Position numbers and translations under genes: made by a program. DNA of 32,573 nt from Limivivens sp934393555. GTDB taxonomy: Bacteria > Bacillota > Clostridia > Lachnospirales > Lachnospiraceae. Below the pieces are notes generated by a model. It made no database searches, was not told the DNA's origin, and worked only from the letters and a program-made list of their open reading frames with translations. Shown here one piece after another: positions 22,143 through 31,052 of the stretch. The first letter of the stretch is position 1. Every line of letters begins with the position of its first letter. Where the stretch lies: assembly GCA_934393555.1 (NCBI GenBank), contig CAKRQP010000013.1, forward strand, positions 1 to 32,573, written 5' to 3'.

Positions 22143-23240
22143 TCAGACGTTGAAGCGGAATAAAATGACGTCTCCGTCCTGAACGACATAGTCTTTTCCT
22201 TCCAGACGGACCAGTCCCTTTTCCTTGGCTGCCGCATAGGTTCTGGAATCCAGAAGCTCCTGGTAATTGATCACCTCTGCGCGGATGAAGCCTCTCTCAA
22301 AATCCGAGTGGATCTTTCCTGCTGCCTGCGGTGCCTTGGTTCCTTTGGTAATGGTCCAGGCTCTGGTCTCCTTCTCACCTGCGGTAAGGTAGCTTAACAG
22401 CCCAAGAAGGCTGTAGCTTGCACGGATCAGTTTCTCAAGACCGGACTCGGAAAGTCCCAGATCCTCCAGGAACATAAGCTTCTCATCATCATCCAGCTCA
22501 GAGATCTCTTCCTCGATCTTTGCACAGATCACAAAAACCTCACTTCCGGATTTCTTTGCGTACTCGCGTACTTCCTGCACATACGGATTTTTGGCTCCGT
22601 CATCTGCCAGATCATCCTCGGATACATTTGCTGCGAAAATCACCGGTTTGGATGTCAAAAGATTATAGGTAGGAATCCAGGCAAGCTCCTCTTCATCCTC
22701 TGTCTCGTAAGAGATCGCAAGGTTTCCCTCCTCCAGATGTGCTTTCAGGCGGTTCAGAAGCTCCAGCTCTTTGGCAAGGGTCTTGTCATTTCTTGCTCCT
22801 CTGGTAGTCTTTGCAATTCTTCTCTCTAATATTTCAAGATCGGAAAAAATCAGCTCCAGATTGATGGTCTCAATGTCACGCACCGGATCGACACTGCCGT
22901 CTACATGGATCACATTCGTATCTTCAAAGCAGCGTACCACATGAACGATTGCATCAACCTCACGGATATTGGCAAGGAACTGGTTTCCCAGACCTTCTCC
23001 CTTGGATGCGCCCTTTACCAGACCGGCAATATCCACAAATTCAATGACAGCCGGAGTGACCTTCTCAGAATTGTAAAGGTCAGCCAGAAGCTTCAGTCTT
23101 TTATCCGGTACGGCAACCACACCCACGTTGGGGTCAATGGTACAAAAGGGATAGTTGGCTGACTCTGCGCCTGCCTTTGTGAGGGAATTAAAGAGAGTAC
23201 TTTTTCCTACATTCGGTAATCCTACGATTCCTAACTTCAT
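22143..23240 (-). CDS. ychF: Redox- and ribosome-associated ATPase YchF (Obg/OLA1 family)
   Basis: Universally conserved P-loop protein that binds ribosomes and prefers ATP over GTP. The 365 residues match E. coli YchF (363). The G1 loop GLPNVGKST is at 7-15. DIAGLVKGASKGEGLGNQFL is the G3 and switch region. The G4-equivalent lacks the Asn-Lys-x-Asp of true GTPases, and the C-terminal TGS-like domain ends with DVILFRFNV. AAAGGAAG precedes the ATG. It leads the ychF-lgt-spo0E-like operon and has its own promoter. Confidence 0.96.
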   Translation of the reverse strand: MKLGIVGLPNVGKSTLFNSLTKAGAESANYPFCTIDPNVGVVAVPDKRLKLLADLYNSEKVTPAVIEFVDIAGLVKGASKGEGLGNQFLANIREVDAIVHVVRCFEDTNVIHVDGSVDPVRDIETINLELIFSDLEILERRIAKTTRGARNDKTLAKELELLNRLKAHLEEGNLAISYETEDEEELAWIPTYNLLTSKPVIFAANVSEDDLADDGAKNPYVQEVREYAKKSGSEVFVICAKIEEEISELDDDEKLMFLEDLGLSESGLEKLIRASYSLLGLLSYLTAGEKETRAWTITKGTKAPQAAGKIHSDFERGFIRAEVINYQELLDSRTYAAAKEKGLVRLEGKDYVVQDGDVILFRFNV

Positions 23241-23308
23241 CTATTAAAACTTCCTTTCTTATCTTTTGTTGTATTGTATGATACTTAAATTTTTCCTGCC
23301 CATGAGAC

Positions 23309-23338
23309 AGTTTAGCACAGGAACGGACAGAATTGCAA
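23309..23338 (-). promoter_or_regulatory. Promoter of ychF-lgt-spo0E-like
   Basis: On the minus strand TTGCAA (23333-23338) and TAAACT (23309-23314) are 18 bases apart, with TGC directly before the -10 as an extended -10 element. The predicted start is about 23302, giving a leader of about 60 nt. Confidence 0.65.
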
Positions 23339-23357
23339 GTGCTTTGACAGAGAAGTC

Positions 23358-23374
23358 TTCGACACGATTCGTCA
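23358..23374 (-). promoter_or_regulatory. Tandem Spo0A-like boxes upstream of ychF
   Basis: On the minus strand TGACGAA (23368-23374) and TGTCGAA (23358-23364) both match the 0A core TGNCGAA perfectly and are 10 bp apart in the same orientation. The 17-bp unit matches the spoIIG pair at 6421-6437 at 15 of 17 positions. It lies 19 bp upstream of the ychF -35 and touches the thiN stop codon. Confidence 0.6.
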
Positions 23375-24022
23375 ATCCTTTGATTCCATCACAAGGAGTT
23401 TTCCGGATGAAAACGAGATCTCCCCGTTTTCTGCGGTTATTTCGTTGCTGACTCCCAGAGGGTTCTCCGCCTCCATGTCGTATTCTGTCAACGGATAAAA
23501 AAAGCCCCGAAGGGTCAGCCCCTTCACCTGTCCGCCGAAGGCGAACAAAGAAACGTACTTGCCGTACTGTTTCTTTTTTTCGATCGTCAACGGCTGATCA
23601 ATCAGCCGGATCCGGTTGTGTGCATCCATAAGAATGCATTCTTTTTTCCGCTCGAGTGCATGGGAAAGAAGTTTGATATTTGCCACCACATGATCCAGTC
23701 TGGTACCGGTGCCTCCGAGGATATAGATCCTGTCTGCCCCTTCTTCCATGGCAAGCTCCATGGCAATGGCGGTATCGGTAAAATCTTTTACCGGATTAAA
23801 GGTACGGATCGGGATTTCCGGAAACTGTTTAAAGTATTCCAGTGCATCTCCGGAAGCAGAATCAAAATCCCCCACAATATGCGTGGGATGAATCCCTTTC
23901 TCTTTCAGGAAACAGATCCCTCTGTCGGCTCCAATGAGAAGCTCCGGTTTTTCCTCTCTCAAAAAAGCAAGGGCAAAGTCCGGATCCAGACTGCCCCCGC
24001 TGATAATAACGGCTGTTTTCAT
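23372..24022 (-). CDS. thiN: Thiamine diphosphokinase
   Basis: Converts thiamine and ATP to thiamine diphosphate. It has 216 residues, the normal size. GADRGICFL, VGDFDSAS, DFTDTAIAMELA and GGTGTRLDHVVANIKLL are the substrate- and Mg-binding blocks of the catalytic domain; the smaller beta domain follows. The start overlaps the rpe stop as ATGA, so translation is coupled. It is the last gene of the fmt-to-thiN block, its usual place in Firmicutes. Confidence 0.95.
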   Translation of the reverse strand: MKTAVIISGGSLDPDFALAFLREEKPELLIGADRGICFLKEKGIHPTHIVGDFDSASGDALEYFKQFPEIPIRTFNPVKDFTDTAIAMELAMEEGADRIYILGGTGTRLDHVVANIKLLSHALERKKECILMDAHNRIRLIDQPLTIEKKKQYGKYVSLFAFGGQVKGLTLRGFFYPLTEYDMEAENPLGVSNEITAENGEISFSSGKLLVMESKD

Positions 24023-24687
24023 TTCTTTTCCTCATAAGCTTTCATGGCTTCCAGAAATGCATGGACATTTTCTGCCGCATCTCCACGAAATACACTGCTG
24101 CCGGCCACAAGCACATTTGCTCCGGCATCCAGGATCTCCGGAAGGTTGTTAAGGCTGACACCGCCATCCACTTCGATATCGATATCCCGTCCTGCTTTCA
24201 TCAGCATTTTCCGAAGATCACGGATCTTATCCGTCACCGCCTGGATGTAAGGCTGACCGCCAAAGCCCGGGTTTACACTCATCAGAAGGATCATATCGGT
24301 CTCATCCAGCACATAATCCAGAACGGAAAGCGGGGTTGCCGGATTCAGAGCCACACCTGCTTTTTTTCCAAGGGAACGGATATGCTGAAGGGTCCGGTGA
24401 AGATGGGTACAGGCCTCTGCGTGTACAGTGATGATATCGGCACCGCAGTCTGCAAACTCGCCCACATAACGATCCGGATCCTCCACCATCAGATGTACAT
24501 CCAGAACTTTATCTGTCATTTTCCGAAACGCACGGACTGCCGGCATTCCGAAATTGATACTCGGGACAAAGCTTCCATCCATAACATCCACGTGGATGTA
24601 CTGGGCGCCTGCCTCATCAATGGTACGGATCTCCTCTCCCAGTCTGCTGTAATCTGAAGCCAGCATTGATGGTGATAAAAGATACAT
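24019..24687 (-). CDS. rpe: Ribulose-phosphate 3-epimerase
   Basis: Interconverts ribulose 5-phosphate and xylulose 5-phosphate in the pentose phosphate pathway. This 222-residue TIM barrel has metal-ligand and catalytic motifs IHVDVMDGSFVP (31-42), VHLMVEDP, MSVNPGFGGQ and VDGGV. AGGAGG lies in the end of rsgA, 10 bases before the ATG. One base separates it from rsgA, and it overlaps thiN by 4 bases. Confidence 0.98.
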   Translation of the reverse strand: MYLLSPSMLASDYSRLGEEIRTIDEAGAQYIHVDVMDGSFVPSINFGMPAVRAFRKMTDKVLDVHLMVEDPDRYVGEFADCGADIITVHAEACTHLHRTLQHIRSLGKKAGVALNPATPLSVLDYVLDETDMILLMSVNPGFGGQPYIQAVTDKIRDLRKMLMKAGRDIDIEVDGGVSLNNLPEILDAGANVLVAGSSVFRGDAAENVHAFLEAMKAYEEKK

Positions 24688-24688
24688 A

Positions 24689-25570
24689 TTAATATTTCCT
24701 CCTGTCTTTTAACTCTTCTAACATTTCCAGATAGCTCTGATACCGTCTTTTACTGATCTTCCCTTCGGATACGGCATCCTTGACACCGCAATCCGGTTCT
24801 CTGTCATGAAGGCAGCCCTGGAATCTGCAGTAAGGTTCAAAGGGGGTGAAATCCGGAAAATAGAGTTGTAATTCTTCTTTTTCCATCTCTGGAAGCATCA
24901 GGGAACTGAAGCCCGGCGTGTCCATGAGATAGGTTTCCTCTTCTACATAGAAAAGTTCCGAATGGCGGGTCGTATGTTTTCCTCTGTCGATCTTCCGGCT
25001 GATCTCTCCGGTCTCCATGGAGGCACCGGGACAGAGCCGGTTGATCAGCGTGGATTTTCCCACACCGGAGGGTCCCGCCACGGTGGTGGTCTTTCCTCTC
25101 AGGATCTCACGGACAGCTTCCATGCCCTTTTCCTGACCGGCACTGACAAAAAGTACCTGACTGTCACAGCCGTCGTAGATCTGCTGAAGCTCTTCCATCT
25201 CTTCTCTGGTAGAAAGATCTTCCTTATTGAAGCAGATCACGGTCTTCACTTTCTGGTACTCCATCATGACCAGAAAGTGATCGAGCAGATTGAAATTCGG
25301 TTTCGGCTGATTCACTGCAAAAATCACCAGCGCCTGATCCACATTGGCTACTGCCGGACGGATCAGTGTATTTTTTCTCGGAAGGATCTCCATGAGATTT
25401 CCTGTCTTTTCTTTCTCATCCAGGATCTCAATGCCTACATCATCTCCCACCAGAGGCTTGATGCCGTTTTTCCGGAAAATCCCCTTCGCCCGGCACTCAT
25501 AGATCACGTTATCTCTGGTGTGTACATAATAGAAACCGCCGATTCCTTTGATTATCTTTCCTTTTTGCAT
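24689..25570 (-). CDS. rsgA: Ribosome small-subunit biogenesis GTPase RsgA
   Basis: Circularly permuted GTPase that checks 30S maturation. The 293 residues show an N-terminal OB domain and then the G motifs in permuted order: G4 NKED (115-118), G1 GPSGVGKST (166-174), G3 DTPG (217-220). A C-terminal zinc module follows with Cys248, Cys253, His255 and Cys261. AAGGAAG precedes the ATG. It follows prkC by 12 bases, the standard Firmicutes order. Confidence 0.97.
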   Translation of the reverse strand: MQKGKIIKGIGGFYYVHTRDNVIYECRAKGIFRKNGIKPLVGDDVGIEILDEKEKTGNLMEILPRKNTLIRPAVANVDQALVIFAVNQPKPNFNLLDHFLVMMEYQKVKTVICFNKEDLSTREEMEELQQIYDGCDSQVLFVSAGQEKGMEAVREILRGKTTTVAGPSGVGKSTLINRLCPGASMETGEISRKIDRGKHTTRHSELFYVEEETYLMDTPGFSSLMLPEMEKEELQLYFPDFTPFEPYCRFQGCLHDREPDCGVKDAVSEGKISKRRYQSYLEMLEELKDRRKY

Positions 25571-25582
25571 AAAGTCTTCCTT

Positions 25583-27886
25583 TTACTTAAAAGGTACATT
25601 GTTATAGTCGTACTGATATTTCACTTCTCCGCTGTCCGGATCCAGGATATAGATCGTGATGGTTCCGCTGCTGTTGGATTCACTGCTCCATTTTACGGAA
25701 TAGGGGAAGGTGACCACCTCACCTTTTACCAGAGTGGTGGAATATCCATCCTGTGTGATGACCAGATCTATCGGCTCTCCGGCATAGACATCCGGTGCCT
25801 GAAGACTTACGTTACAGGAATACGGTGCATCTGCCGTGGTCGCAGCTTCAGTGGCCGGTTCCGGAGAAGCTGTTCCGTTTCCGGACTCGGCCGGATCTCC
25901 GGCGCCTACGCTGACGGTCAATGTGACGGTACTTCCTGCTGCCGGACTTCCATCGATGGGATCCTGGCTGATCACAGTCCCGGCTGCAATATCCGCGCTG
26001 ACCTGCTCGGTGATCTTTACCGTATAACCGGCAGCTTCCAGACCGGACTGGGCATCAATGACGCTCTGGCCGGTATAGTTTTTCAAGGTCTGCGTGCCGG
26101 CGGAAGAAGTATCACCGTCTGCCGGCTGGCTTACCCAGAGTTCAATGGTATCTCCGGCTTTTACCGTACTTCCTGCCTCGGGATTTGCATAGATCACATG
26201 ATTTCCTTCCACGTTCTGATTGGTCGTGTATTTTACATCGTATTTGATGCCCACTTTATCGCAGGCACTCTGCACATCACTCAGGAGAAGTCCTGCCACC
26301 TCAGGCACCGTAACCTCCGTCACACCACTGCTCACTACATAATAAACGGTAGTGTTTTTCTCTACAGAACTCTCTGCTGCCGGTGTCTGTGAAATGATCT
26401 GGCCCGCCGGATAATCTGCAGAAGGCTGCTCGCCGCTCTTGACTCCGCCGATGCTCAGGGCATTCAGAGCCTCCAGCGCTTCTTTTTCTGTTTTTCCGGT
26501 AAGAGACGGTACGGTAACGGGAACATTGGCTTCCTCCGTCACCTTCTGTACGATATCACTTTCACTCTCCGTTCCGGTCTCTGTCTCCGTGGAAGCTTCC
26601 GTCGCGGGCTGTTTCAGTTTTGTCTTGTTTCCTTTGAAATTAAAAAGCCCCGTCGCATTTCCCACCAGTGCCAGGAAAATGCAGAGAATGATCAGACCGA
26701 TGATGATACTTCCAATGGTCATGAATTTTTCCAGTCTGGGACTGATGCCATCCTCATCCTCGTCCTCATCGGGATCAAAATAATTCTCCTGATAGGGATT
26801 TCTCTGGGGCGGATAAGGGCTGCCGGCTCCCGCCGGACGGTTTCCCTGCGGAGGGTAAGCATTTCCATAACTGCTGTAACCGGGATTTCCATTTCCGGGC
26901 GCCACTGCCGGCCCCTTCTGTACCGGAGGCACATTGGGAACACTGTTCCGCTGAGGGTTCACCGGAGTTTCCCCATAACTCTGCTTGATCTGATTCAGCT
27001 CATCTCCGGAGATCACTACCGTACGGGCATTGTTGTTGATGGGTGTCAGCTGTACAAAATCGCCCTCGGGATTGACCAGTGATTCTTTGAGATCACGGAT
27101 CACCTCCGCCATATCGCTGTAACGGCGGTCCGGGCTCTTCTGTGTACATTTGTAAATGATCTGCACTGTGCTCTTTGGCAGATCCGGCACATATTTTCTC
27201 GGGGAGGGAAGCTCCTCCTGGAGATGTTTGATGGCAATGGCCACAGTGCTGTCCCCGTCAAAAGGCACGGTTCCTGTCAGCATCTCATAAAGCGTGATGC
27301 CCAGGGAATAGATATCGCTCTTATAATCGCTGTATCCGCCTCTGGCCTGCTCCGGTGAACTGTAATGGACCGATCCCATCACACTGGAATTGATCGTATT
27401 GGAGCTGGCTGCCCTGGCAATACCAAAGTCCGTAACTTTTACCTTTCCATCTGTGGAAATAATGATATTCTGCGGTTTTACATCCCGGTGGACGATCCCG
27501 TTCCGATGTGCCGCCTCCAGTCCCATGCAGACCTGGATCGCAATGCTGGTCGCTTCCCGGACTGCCAGCCGTCCCTTTTTGTCTATGTATTCTTTCAGAG
27601 TGATTCCTTCCACCAGCTCCATGACAATATAGCTGATGCCGTGATCCTCTCCTACATCATACACATTGACGATATTGGGATGGGCAAGACCTGCCGCTGA
27701 CTGGGCCTCCACACGGAATTTGGAAATAAACGCCTTATCTTCCCGAAACTCCTGCTTCAGCACCTTCATCGCCACAAAGCGGTTCAGCTTGTGGTCCTTT
27801 GCCTTATAGACATCTGCCATCCCGCCGGAACCGATCCGTCCGATGATCTCATATCGTTCCTGTACAAACATTCCTTCTTTTAACAT
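25583..27886 (-). CDS. prkC: PASTA-domain serine/threonine protein kinase
   Basis: Membrane kinase that senses muropeptides or lipid II and controls wall growth, division and spore germination. The 767 residues have a Hanks kinase domain (about 12-270) with IGSGGMADVY, Lys41, HRDVKPQN (133-140), DFG (153-155) and a Ser/Thr-rich activation loop before SPEQA. A Pro/Gly/Asn/Tyr-rich linker (305-370) and an acidic DEDEDED run lead to one membrane segment (about 389-409). Outside the cell there is a Thr/Glu-rich stretch (428-443), three PASTA repeats (about 455-519, 523-587, 598-660), a Ser/Thr/Pro/Ala linker and a final beta-rich domain (about 690-767). It overlaps stp by 7 bases. Confidence 0.97.
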   Translation of the reverse strand: MLKEGMFVQERYEIIGRIGSGGMADVYKAKDHKLNRFVAMKVLKQEFREDKAFISKFRVEAQSAAGLAHPNIVNVYDVGEDHGISYIVMELVEGITLKEYIDKKGRLAVREATSIAIQVCMGLEAAHRNGIVHRDVKPQNIIISTDGKVKVTDFGIARAASSNTINSSVMGSVHYSSPEQARGGYSDYKSDIYSLGITLYEMLTGTVPFDGDSTVAIAIKHLQEELPSPRKYVPDLPKSTVQIIYKCTQKSPDRRYSDMAEVIRDLKESLVNPEGDFVQLTPINNNARTVVISGDELNQIKQSYGETPVNPQRNSVPNVPPVQKGPAVAPGNGNPGYSSYGNAYPPQGNRPAGAGSPYPPQRNPYQENYFDPDEDEDEDGISPRLEKFMTIGSIIIGLIILCIFLALVGNATGLFNFKGNKTKLKQPATEASTETETGTESESDIVQKVTEEANVPVTVPSLTGKTEKEALEALNALSIGGVKSGEQPSADYPAGQIISQTPAAESSVEKNTTVYYVVSSGVTEVTVPEVAGLLLSDVQSACDKVGIKYDVKYTTNQNVEGNHVIYANPEAGSTVKAGDTIELWVSQPADGDTSSAGTQTLKNYTGQSVIDAQSGLEAAGYTVKITEQVSADIAAGTVISQDPIDGSPAAGSTVTLTVSVGAGDPAESGNGTASPEPATEAATTADAPYSCNVSLQAPDVYAGEPIDLVITQDGYSTTLVKGEVVTFPYSVKWSSESNSSGTITIYILDPDSGEVKYQYDYNNVPFK

Positions 27887-28623
27887 TCTTTCACCTCACC
27901 TGATAGTGGCTCCACCAGAACAACTGAAATATTGTCCTTTCCACCGTTCTGATTTGCCGCTGTAATGAGTTTCCTTGCCCTTTCTTCCACATCTCCATCG
28001 CTTGTCACGATCTCACGGATCTCGTTGTCCTCCAGCATATTGCTAAGGCCGTCAGAACAGAGCAGTATCTTATCTCCTTTCCGTATACGCAGATCAAAGA
28101 AATCGATGTTGACTTCCTTTTCCACTCCCACGGCTCTTGTAATCACATTTTTATTGGGATGGTTCCTGGCTTCCTCTCTCTTCAGCTTTCCGCTTCGCAC
28201 CATCTCTTCCACCAGGGAATGATCCTTGGTGATCTGACGGATGTCCTTGCGGATCAGATAGAGACGGCTGTCTCCCACATTGGCCACATAAAGGTATCGG
28301 TCTTCGATGACAGCAGCCACTACCGTAGTCCCCATTCCCGCCAGGTTTTCATTCTCACGGGATTTTTCATATACCCGGCTGTTGGCTTCTTCCACCGCAG
28401 CCCGGATAATTTTGATGGGATTCGTCTCCTGGTTTTTTCGAACACTGTCAAGCAAAGTACCAACGGTATCTCTGGAAGCGGTATCACCGGCTCTGTGACC
28501 TCCCATTCCATCTGCAACCACAAAGAGGTTCGGAAGATTCCCTACCGGTGTCTCAGACGCGAACACAAAATCCTGGTTCATGGACCGGCTCTGGCCTACA
28601 TCAGTGATGCAAAACGCCTTCAT
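27880..28623 (-). CDS. stp: PP2C-type serine/threonine phosphatase (Stp/PrpC)
   Basis: Cytoplasmic phosphatase that reverses PrkC phosphorylation. The 247 residues carry PPM metal-binding motifs: the N-terminal TDVGQSRSMNQD, VVADGMGGH (36-43), LCSDGLSNM and GGKDNIS near the end. The start overlaps the rlmN stop as ATGA and the end overlaps prkC, so kinase and phosphatase are co-translated. Confidence 0.97.
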   Translation of the reverse strand: MKAFCITDVGQSRSMNQDFVFASETPVGNLPNLFVVADGMGGHRAGDTASRDTVGTLLDSVRKNQETNPIKIIRAAVEEANSRVYEKSRENENLAGMGTTVVAAVIEDRYLYVANVGDSRLYLIRKDIRQITKDHSLVEEMVRSGKLKREEARNHPNKNVITRAVGVEKEVNIDFFDLRIRKGDKILLCSDGLSNMLEDNEIREIVTSDGDVEERARKLITAANQNGGKDNISVVLVEPLSGEVKEC

Positions 28624-29693
28624 ATTTCTTCCTCTCCTTTGTTCTTTTCCATATAACTTCTTCGAAGCTGTCCACAGGCCCCATTGATATCCCGGCCCAT
28701 TTCCCTTCTTATAGTAACATTTATTCCGTATTTTTCAAGTTTATTTTTGAACGCCTGCGTCACGCTGCTGCTCGGCTGCACAAAATCCCGCTCCTTGATG
28801 GGGTTCACCGGGATCAGATTTACATGACCGTTCAGTCCTTTCAGAAGATCCGCCAGTTCTCTGGCATCTTCTGCATGATCGTTGACGCCGCCTACCAGAC
28901 TGTACTCAAAGGTCAGTCTCCTGCCGGTTTTGTCATGATAATAACGGCAGGCATCCATGACCTCGGAAAGCTCATACTGCTTCGCGATCGGCATGAGTTT
29001 TTCCCTTTTCTCCTGACTGGATGCATGGAGAGAAAGGGCAAGTGTGATCTGAAGCTCCTCGTCTGCCAGCCTCCGGATATTCGGCACGATGCCACAGGTA
29101 GAAAGCGTGACATTCCTCTGACTGATATGTAAGCCGTTCTCATCCGTCAAAAGCTGAATGAACTTCCGCACATTGTCATAATTATCCAGCGGTTCTCCCG
29201 TTCCCATAAGAACCAGATTGGAGACCCGTTCCCCGGAAATCTTCTGGATCTCATAGACCTCTTCCAGCATTTCCGAAACGGTCAGATCCCGTTTTTTTCC
29301 TCCGATGGTAGAGGCACAGAAGCGACAGCCCATACGGCAGCCTACCTGAGAAGAAATGCAGACGGAATTCCCATGGTGGTATTTCATGAGCACACTCTCA
29401 ATGACATTTCCGTCTTTCAGTTCAAAAAGATATTTCTGTGTGCCGTCGATCTCGGAGGTCAGGATCTCCACCGGCTTTAATACCGTATATTCCGTCTCTT
29501 CCGCCAGCTTTTCTCTCAGGCTTTTGGAAAGATTGGTCATCTCATCAAAGCTTCCGGCCAGCTTCTGATGCATCCACTGATAAAGCTGACCGGCCCGGAA
29601 GGGCTTTTCCCCCTGTTCTTTGAACCAGGCTTTCAGTTCTTCCAGAGACAGCGATCTGATATCTGTTTTTTCCATGATTTTTGTCTGTTCCAC
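28620..29693 (-). CDS. rlmN: Dual-specificity RNA methyltransferase RlmN
   Basis: Radical-SAM enzyme that methylates C2 of A2503 in 23S rRNA and A37 in some tRNAs. It has 357 residues. The iron-sulfur motif C119-RMG-C123-RF-C126 is clear. GTGEPLDNYDNV and LALSLHA are family blocks. The C-terminal GACGQLR carries the methyl-carrying Cys340. The start is taken as GTG at 29693, where GGAGG overlaps the rsmB stop; the ATG at 29675 lacks a site. It directly follows rsmB. Confidence 0.96.
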   Translation of the reverse strand: MEQTKIMEKTDIRSLSLEELKAWFKEQGEKPFRAGQLYQWMHQKLAGSFDEMTNLSKSLREKLAEETEYTVLKPVEILTSEIDGTQKYLFELKDGNVIESVLMKYHHGNSVCISSQVGCRMGCRFCASTIGGKKRDLTVSEMLEEVYEIQKISGERVSNLVLMGTGEPLDNYDNVRKFIQLLTDENGLHISQRNVTLSTCGIVPNIRRLADEELQITLALSLHASSQEKREKLMPIAKQYELSEVMDACRYYHDKTGRRLTFEYSLVGGVNDHAEDARELADLLKGLNGHVNLIPVNPIKERDFVQPSSSVTQAFKNKLEKYGINVTIRREMGRDINGACGQLRRSYMEKNKGEEEI

Positions 29694-31052
29694 TTACTCC
29701 TCCACACGTTTCAGTCTGGCAAGGAAAAAGCCGTCGCTCTCATGCACACCGGGCAGCAGCTGAAGATAACCGGCCCGGGTGGTTTTTCCCTGCAGTTCTT
29801 CCGGAAGATAGGGATCAATGCTTTCCAGCTTAAAAGGATAGTTGTCCAGGAACCATTTGAGATTGTACTGGTTTTCTTCTGCTCCGATGGTACAGGTGCT
29901 GTAGACGAGCGTGCCTCCCACCTTCACATATTTCCAGACCGTATCCAGGATCTGACGCTGGAGCTTCACGATATCTTCCTGTTTTTTCTCTGTCATTTTG
30001 TAACGGATATCCGGTTTTCTCCCGATCACTCCGAGACCGGAGCAGGGAACGTCTGCCAGAAGGATGTCTGCTTTTTCCACAGAAGCCGGCAGAAACACCG
30101 TAGCATCTGCCACAACGGCATTCATATTGATCAGGGCGGTCCTCTCGATGTTGTCCTGCATCAGCTGTACCTTGGACTCGGTAATGTCTCTTGCTTCCAC
30201 AAAACCACTGCCCTCCAGCTTGTCTGCCAGATGAAGCGCTTTTCCTCCGGGAGCCGCGCAGACGTCGATGCAGTAATCTCCCCATTTGGGAGCTGCCACT
30301 TCTGCCACCAGCATGGAGCTGACATCCTGCACCTGGATCCAGCCGTTCCGGAACGCATCCAGCGCTTTCAGATAATTATAATCGGAAAGGTTCAGCGCAT
30401 AATCCAGATACGGATGCTCCGTCACCGTCACGCCCTGGCTTTGCAGGCTCTCCATGATATCCTTTTTGGAAGCCTTGTTGAGATTGCAGCGTACGGTAGT
30501 GGCATGCTCTTTGTGGATCCCCCGGCAGATCGTCTCCACAGTCTCAAAATCATAGAGACGAAGCCAGCTCTGAAGGATCCATTCCGGCATAGAATAGGTA
30601 ACGGAAAGATACGGCACCGGCATTTCCTTCGGGTCCGGATATTTTACCTTGTCCAGATTCCGTGCCACACTTCTCAGCACACCGTTTACAAAACCTTTCA
30701 GATTGAAAAACCCTTTTCTCTGAGCCAGCTTCACGCCTTCGTTGCAGACGGCAGAATCCGGCACAGAATCCATATATTTCAACTGATAGACCGACATCCG
30801 CAGGATATTGCGGATCACCGGTTTCATACGGGAAACCTTTACACTGGAAAACTGAGAAATGATATAGTCCATCTCAATGAGATTTTCCAGGGTTCCTTCG
30901 GCCACTCTCGTAATAAAGGAACGGTCTCTTTTCTCCAGATACTGATATTTTTCCAGTACCTCCCGAAGAACAATATGGCTGTATTTATCCTCCTCCAGAA
31001 CTTCTGTAAGAACGGCAAGTACGATTTCTCTTGTATTTATCACATCAGTCAC
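29694..31052 (-). CDS. rsmB: 16S rRNA (cytosine-967 C5) methyltransferase RsmB
   Basis: SAM-dependent rRNA methyltransferase. The 452 residues have an N-terminal NusB-like RNA-binding domain (1-130) and a catalytic domain with VCAAPGGKALHLA (264-276), Cys337 in DVPCSGLGV and the nucleophile Cys387 in YSTCTIG. The start is a GTG at 31052 with GGAGG about 11 bases upstream. It overlaps the zinc-peptidase gene by 8 bases. Confidence 0.96.
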   Translation of the reverse strand: MTDVINTREIVLAVLTEVLEEDKYSHIVLREVLEKYQYLEKRDRSFITRVAEGTLENLIEMDYIISQFSSVKVSRMKPVIRNILRMSVYQLKYMDSVPDSAVCNEGVKLAQRKGFFNLKGFVNGVLRSVARNLDKVKYPDPKEMPVPYLSVTYSMPEWILQSWLRLYDFETVETICRGIHKEHATTVRCNLNKASKKDIMESLQSQGVTVTEHPYLDYALNLSDYNYLKALDAFRNGWIQVQDVSSMLVAEVAAPKWGDYCIDVCAAPGGKALHLADKLEGSGFVEARDITESKVQLMQDNIERTALINMNAVVADATVFLPASVEKADILLADVPCSGLGVIGRKPDIRYKMTEKKQEDIVKLQRQILDTVWKYVKVGGTLVYSTCTIGAEENQYNLKWFLDNYPFKLESIDPYLPEELQGKTTRAGYLQLLPGVHESDGFFLARLKRVEE

